DNA of 9,962 nt from an uncultured Campylobacter sp. (GTDB lineage Bacteria; Campylobacterota; Campylobacteria; Campylobacterales; Campylobacteraceae): assembly GCF_938030685.1 (NCBI RefSeq), contig NZ_CALHHX010000077.1, forward strand, positions 1-9,962. The letters run 5' to 3'. This document shows positions 6,788 to 9,962 of the stretch, piece by piece. The first letter of the stretch is position 1. Every line of letters starts with the position of its first letter. Made by a program: the position numbers and the translations under genes. Under the pieces are notes generated by a model. That model ran no database searches, had not been told where the DNA came from, and saw only the letters and a program-made list of their open reading frames with translations.

Positions 6788-8236
6788 ATGAAAAAGGCAG
6801 ATAATTTAAGTAAATTTGATAAAAAGGCGCTAAAGCTCCTCTTTGCGGTGCTTTTCGTGCCGCTCTTCGTCTCGCTCGTTTTTATCTATGAGTTATCGGT
6901 GTATGACCGCTTGCGCGAGCTGCCCGCGTACGCGCAAAAGATCGGCCGCAGCGATTATTATAATATCGGCGGCAAAATTTATCTACGCTCTTGGAATTTT
7001 GCTCCCTACGAGTTAGAGGGCGGCGCGGACGCGGCGAGCTTTCGCGCGCTTGATACCGGCAGATACTCCTACACAAACGTCGGCATGGACGCTAGTAGCG
7101 TATTTTGCGGCGCTCGAAAGATGTCGGGGCTGGATCCCGCTCGCACTCAAAAGATCGGCTCTCGCTACTACAGCGACGGGCGCGTGAGCTACTTCTGCTC
7201 GGATGTCACGCAGCGCACGGGCGGCGCGATAAGCTACATTTACAAGGTATTTTTCCACGCCTTTGGGCTCTCAAAGTGGCCGCAGGAGTACAACTACCCC
7301 TACGCGAGGCTGGATACTAGCGCGCCCATCTCGCCGCTGACCGAGAGCCCGTACGTCGCAACCGACGGCGAGCAGGTATTTTACGAGGGTAAAATTTTAG
7401 AGGGTGCGGACGCAAAAAATCTAAAACAGATAAGGCGAAAAATCATATACGAAGACGGCCCCGAGCTGCCCGCGCACTTTCGCTTGATCGATAATTGGCT
7501 AAGCGACGGACGCAGCGTTTATAAAGGCGGCGAGAGGTTAAATTTCACGCCTAACGAGCAGATGTATCTGATGGAACCAAACGCTGGCATAGAGTTTCTT
7601 TTTGATCCCACCACGGGCGCGGTGTTTATGGACGGCGAGAGATTTGATGCTGCAAACGAGCCCTATACGCCGCTAAATTTTCGCTCCGGACATCAGGAAT
7701 ACATGCTGTTTGCGAGCAAAAACGGCATATTTTATCTAAGCAAGGATAAAATTTTAAATCGTCCGCGCGGCAGCGACATCGAGGGTCGGATAAAAGATGC
7801 GCTTTGGTACGTTTATTATAAATTTGGCGGAGACGCCAGCCGGCTAAGTGCGCTAAAAAGGGCAGGCGATAACCCGTTTAAAGGCGCCGTGCGGCAGATC
7901 TCGGAGAAGCTTTTGAAAGATGACGCGGGATTTTACTATCTAAATTTCTACTCGCATAGCGTCTACGTCACGGGTCGCAGCGGCAGGCATCTGGATAAGC
8001 GGACGAATTTCATCGAGCTGCGAAAGATCACGCTAGACGTGCATGATGATGAGGTGATGGCGCAGATCGCGGACGAGGCGGCTCGAAATTCCGAGATGTC
8101 GCAGCAGGTCTTTACCGCGCAGGACGTGGAGTATGAAAACGGCGCGGCCTTTTATATGTATTGCCTTGCGGTGGTTTTATTGCTCGGAGCTTGGATTTAC
8201 AGCCACCTTAGAAAGCGCAGCTTGCGACGCGGTTAA
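6788..8236 (+). CDS. Membrane-anchored protein with tyrosine-rich DKNYY-like repeats, function unknown
   Basis: This 482-residue protein has one membrane helix at each end (about residues 15-36 and 453-473), a lysine-rich N-terminus and a basic C-terminal tail (HLRKRSLRRG). The central 415 residues therefore probably face the periplasm. The centre has repeated short beta-like units of the form aromatic/Asp-Gly then a Tyr- or Phe-rich strand: DYYNIGGKIYL (56-66), YYSDGRVSYFC (127-137), TDGEQVFYEGKIL (192-204), LSDGRSVYKGGERL (238-251), TTGAVFMDGERF (275-286) and KNGIFYLSKDKIL (311-323). This resembles the DKNYY repeat family, whose function is unknown; I could not test the match. Two cysteines (107, 137) could form a disulfide. 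It has its own promoter and appears leaderless. No enzymatic motif is visible. Confidence 0.85.
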   Translation: MKKADNLSKFDKKALKLLFAVLFVPLFVSLVFIYELSVYDRLRELPAYAQKIGRSDYYNIGGKIYLRSWNFAPYELEGGADAASFRALDTGRYSYTNVGMDASSVFCGARKMSGLDPARTQKIGSRYYSDGRVSYFCSDVTQRTGGAISYIYKVFFHAFGLSKWPQEYNYPYARLDTSAPISPLTESPYVATDGEQVFYEGKILEGADAKNLKQIRRKIIYEDGPELPAHFRLIDNWLSDGRSVYKGGERLNFTPNEQMYLMEPNAGIEFLFDPTTGAVFMDGERFDAANEPYTPLNFRSGHQEYMLFASKNGIFYLSKDKILNRPRGSDIEGRIKDALWYVYYKFGGDASRLSALKRAGDNPFKGAVRQISEKLLKDDAGFYYLNFYSHSVYVTGRSGRHLDKRTNFIELRKITLDVHDDEVMAQIADEAARNSEMSQQVFTAQDVEYENGAAFYMYCLAVVLLLGAWIYSHLRKRSLRRG

Positions 8237-8250
8237 ATTTAGCGGTGCGA

Positions 8251-8328
8251 CGGAAGGTAAATTTAGAGTGAGACAAAAATACCGACATCGTGTTATCAAG
8301 CACACCCTTGGCTACGGAAGGTAAATTT
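8251..8328. repeat. Direct repeat pair CGGAAGGTAAATTT
   Basis: Exact 14-base copies lie at 8251-8264 and 8315-8328, just after the membrane-protein gene. They belong to the same TAAATTT-centred group of intergenic words seen elsewhere in the window. Confidence 0.7.
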
Positions 8329-8823
8329 TAAGAGCGGGACGGCACGGCGGAGCAGTAAATTTAGATAGTGTTGCGGTTGTCGGCGCAGCAATGCGGCAAA
8401 ATTTGGGTACTGCGATTACGAGTACGACAAGTGTAAGTAAAGAGAGACGGCTTTACCATATTTTTAAAGCGTTCCATTATGGGCAAGGCATCATGGCGGT
8501 GGGATGTGATAAACGGGCTATAAAAGCTAGAGGTATTGCATTGTATGTCGGCGCGCAATAATGAGGCGGCGGAGATAACGGGACGCGGTATAAGGTGGCA
8601 CAATGAGATGTACAAAGCAAGCTTTGTAGCTTTGGCTTTATGAGACCTATTTAATTTCGCCGTGCGAGGATTATTGAGGCATGGTGAGCTCCGCTAAATT
8701 TAAAGGCGAGACGGGAAAGACGTCGTTTTTGCTTACGACGATGGGCGCGTGCTGAAGTAACCACTTTGGCGGCGCACTTTGTTTTAAATTTCATAGCGTC
8801 TGTTGGCTTAGGCTCGCGCCGTA

Positions 8824-8829
8824 TATAAT
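8824..8829 (+). promoter_or_regulatory. Orphan consensus -10 box TATAAT
   Basis: A perfect TATAAT lies on the plus strand with no gene for more than 1 kb downstream on that strand. It could start a small RNA ending in the T-rich segment about 8940-8960, or be a chance match. Confidence 0.25.
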
Positions 8830-8927
8830 TTTAGTGGCAAAACGAGCGTAAAATTCCATGCTGCATTTGCACGGAAGCACGCAAACTAAGGTATTGCGTT
8901 AGACCTAGCAAGCGTTGATGTCGTACC

Positions 8928-9011
8928 GCTTCGGCAAAATTTCATTTTCAGTATTTTTTGTATCTCATTTGTGCTTATATGCTCGAGTGTTGCTTCGGCA
9001 AAATTTTATTT
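8928..9011. repeat. 20-bp direct repeat pair downstream of the DJ-1 remnant
   Basis: GCTTCGGCAAAATTTcATTT (8928-8947) and GCTTCGGCAAAATTTtATTT (8992-9011) differ at one base and are 64 bases apart. They lie just past the 3' end of the minus-strand DJ-1 gene. Their role is unknown; they may be a small local duplication. Confidence 0.75.
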
Positions 9012-9031
9012 GTTAAACGCGCGCTGCCTAC

Positions 9032-9603
9032 TTATCGCCACATTTGTTCGCACTGGGCAATTTTTGCTTCGTCTATATCTCCTAAGGCGCGCAGCATTTG
9101 AATAGTAAAATCAATAAATGCGTTTCCATTTGCTGTGATCATTTTACCGTCTACTACGGCTTCGCGATTTGTTTGTATAAAGGCATGCTTATTTTTGTAT
9201 TTTGGCAAATTAACGATGTCTGCTAGACTATTTGCGGTGTGATGGCAGTCATTTAGCGCTCCTGCCGCCGCTAAGAAATACGCCCCGTCGCAAATACCGC
9301 CTACCACCTTGCCTTGTTGTTTAAATTCCTCTATTAAATTAGCAATTTTTGAGGCGTTTTCGCTAGGCAGTTCGCGCCATGAATTTCTAGCGCCGATTAA
9401 CACGATTGCCGCGGCATCTGGCGAAATTTCATCTATTGTTAAATCAGGTTTTGCGCGTAAAGCTCCGAACGATACTTTCTCGTTTTTATCGGTTGAGAGG
9501 CATAAAGGATGCTATAGTCCGTGAAATATCGTAGTGCGGGAGCCAGTAGCGAAGCCTCCCAGTCGGCAAAGCCGTCTAAAATAACGATTACTAAAGTTTT
9601 CAT
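9032..9603 (-). pseudogene. DJ-1/PfpI family gene broken by one frameshift
   Basis: DJ-1/PfpI (ThiJ) proteins are small cytoplasmic glutamine-amidotransferase-like proteins, variously chaperones, deglycases or hydrolases. The minus-strand ATG at 9603-9601 has an excellent ribosome site, AAGGAG at 9614-9609, five bases upstream. It opens MKTLVIVILDGFADWEASLL, a typical first strand with the conserved glutamate. The frame is lost near 9495-9515 (after DYSILYA) and resumes in another frame with STDKNEKVSFGALRAKPDL, continuing to the stop at 9034-9032. The second part holds the nucleophile elbow GGICDGAYFLAAAG, with the predicted catalytic cysteine, and a normal C-terminus (MITANGNAFIDFTIQMLRAL). 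Restoring one base gives about 190 residues, the normal family length, so a single-base deletion is the simplest explanation. A sequencing error would give the same picture. A fragment starting MLIGARNSW at 9403 is unlikely to be functional. Confidence 0.85.
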
Positions 9604-9684
9604 AAAGTCTCCTTGAATAACCTACACTACTCAGTTCGGTTCGCATATCAAACTAAGCAAAATCGTAGAATTTATAAAATTTTT

Positions 9685-9718
9685 TAGAATTCCGCTTTGG
9701 ATTTAGAACGGAATTCTA
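9685..9718. repeat. Perfect 10-bp inverted repeat between rpoD and the DJ-1 gene
   Basis: TAGAATTCCG (9685-9694) and CGGAATTCTA (9709-9718) are perfect inverted copies with a 14-base loop. The site is about 90 bases past the rpoD stop and 80 before the DJ-1 start. It may be the rpoD terminator or an operator, but no clean T-run follows on the minus strand. Confidence 0.5.
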
Positions 9719-9804
9719 TGATTTTTCAGGTACGCGCGATAACATCGCTTTAAAAAGCCCCGTCACCTCGGCGTGTCGCTAGATCGCTATATCTGCGTTT
9801 TGTT

Positions 9805-9962
9805 CTAGCTCTCGATATAGGTTTTTAGTTTGCGGCCGATTTTTGGGTGTTTTAGCTTTTTGATCGCCGAGCTTTCGATCTGGCGGACGCGCTCGCGAGT
9901 GATGTTGAGCTCCTTGCCGATCTCTTCAAGCGTGCGGTCGCTCTCGTCGTCAAGCAGTCCGA
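9805..9962 (-). CDS. rpoD: RNA polymerase housekeeping sigma factor, C-terminal 51 residues (partial)
   Basis: The minus strand from the right edge encodes GLLDDESDRTLEEIGKELN, then ITRERVRQIESSAIKKLKHP and GRKLKTYIES, ending in TAG at 9807-9805. This is sigma region 4.2, the helix-turn-helix that contacts the -35 region (TLEEIGKEL, turn, RERVRQIESSAIKKL), with the usual short sigma-70 C-terminal tail. The rest of the gene lies beyond the window. A weak stem with a five-T run on the minus strand (about 9751-9775) may help terminate it. The next gene on this strand, the DJ-1 remnant, starts about 200 bases later with its own ribosome site. Confidence 0.95.
   Translation of the reverse strand, partial: GLLDDESDRTLEEIGKELNITRERVRQIESSAIKKLKHPKIGRKLKTYIES

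Larger units (their letters stand above)
8237..9031. other. Convergent intergenic region, no recognisable gene
   Basis: This 795-base stretch lies between a plus-strand gene and a minus-strand gene. The only longer frames are a 56-codon plus-strand ORF (8391-8561) without a ribosome site and an 84-codon minus-strand ORF (8361-8615); neither looks like a protein family I know. The stretch holds the direct repeat CGGAAGGTAAATTT at 8251-8264 and 8315-8328, a TATAAT at 8824-8829 with no gene after it, and another repeat pair near the right end. It may contain decayed genes. Confidence 0.6.

Noticed and set aside
8391..8561. 56-codon plus-strand ORF starting MRQNLGTAITS
   Set aside because: It has no ribosome site, no recognisable motif, and an overlapping open frame on the other strand. 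Evidence is too weak to call a gene.
8361..8615. 84-codon minus-strand ORF
   Set aside because: The composition is rich in His, Cys, Arg and Ser with no hydrophobic pattern or motif, typical of a chance frame in GC-rich DNA.
9309..9524. 71-codon plus-strand ORF over the DJ-1 gene
   Set aside because: It lies antisense to clear DJ-1 coding sequence and has no features of its own.

Overview
The window looks like chromosome from a Campylobacter species (Campylobacterota). The evidence is an ATP synthase subunit a gene followed at once by a small membrane-protein gene, then gatB and gpsA, and the C-terminus of the housekeeping sigma factor rpoD at the right edge. AT-rich intergenic DNA full of AAATTTTA-type words points the same way. 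Coding DNA is fairly GC-rich for the genus, which suggests the higher-GC oral group (C. gracilis, C. rectus or C. showae type). The genus call is fairly firm; the species is a guess.

Layout, left to right. (1) 1-288, minus strand: remnant of a small secreted-protein gene with two in-frame stops, running off the edge through a 9-bp tandem repeat that encodes Asn-Ser-Lys. (2) 440-1334, plus: atpB and an overlapping 74-residue membrane protein. (3) 1448-2869, plus: gatB. (4) 2870-3863: almost 1 kb without a recognisable gene, rich in AT repeats. (5) 3864-4754, plus: gpsA, followed by a large palindrome. (6) 4755-5279: a gap holding a possible leader region with a mini-ORF and a long hairpin. (7) 5280-6521, plus: an NCS2 uracil/xanthine-type permease. 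(8) 6788-8236, plus: a two-anchor membrane protein with tyrosine-rich repeats, apparently translated from a leaderless mRNA. (9) 8237-9031: a convergent intergenic region with no recognisable gene. (10) 9032-9603, minus: a DJ-1/PfpI family gene broken by one frameshift. (11) 9805-9962, minus: the 3' end of rpoD.

Most intact genes are housekeeping: proton translocation (AtpB), tRNA-dependent Asn/Gln-tRNA formation (GatB), phospholipid precursor synthesis (GpsA), nucleobase uptake and basal transcription (RpoD). They do not form one pathway. Only atpB and its neighbour are tightly coupled. The accessory interest is in the spaces: two decayed genes, palindromic and repeated TAAATTT elements between nearly all genes, the candidate permease leader, and the leaderless membrane protein. 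I found no mobile element, CRISPR array, tRNA or rRNA.
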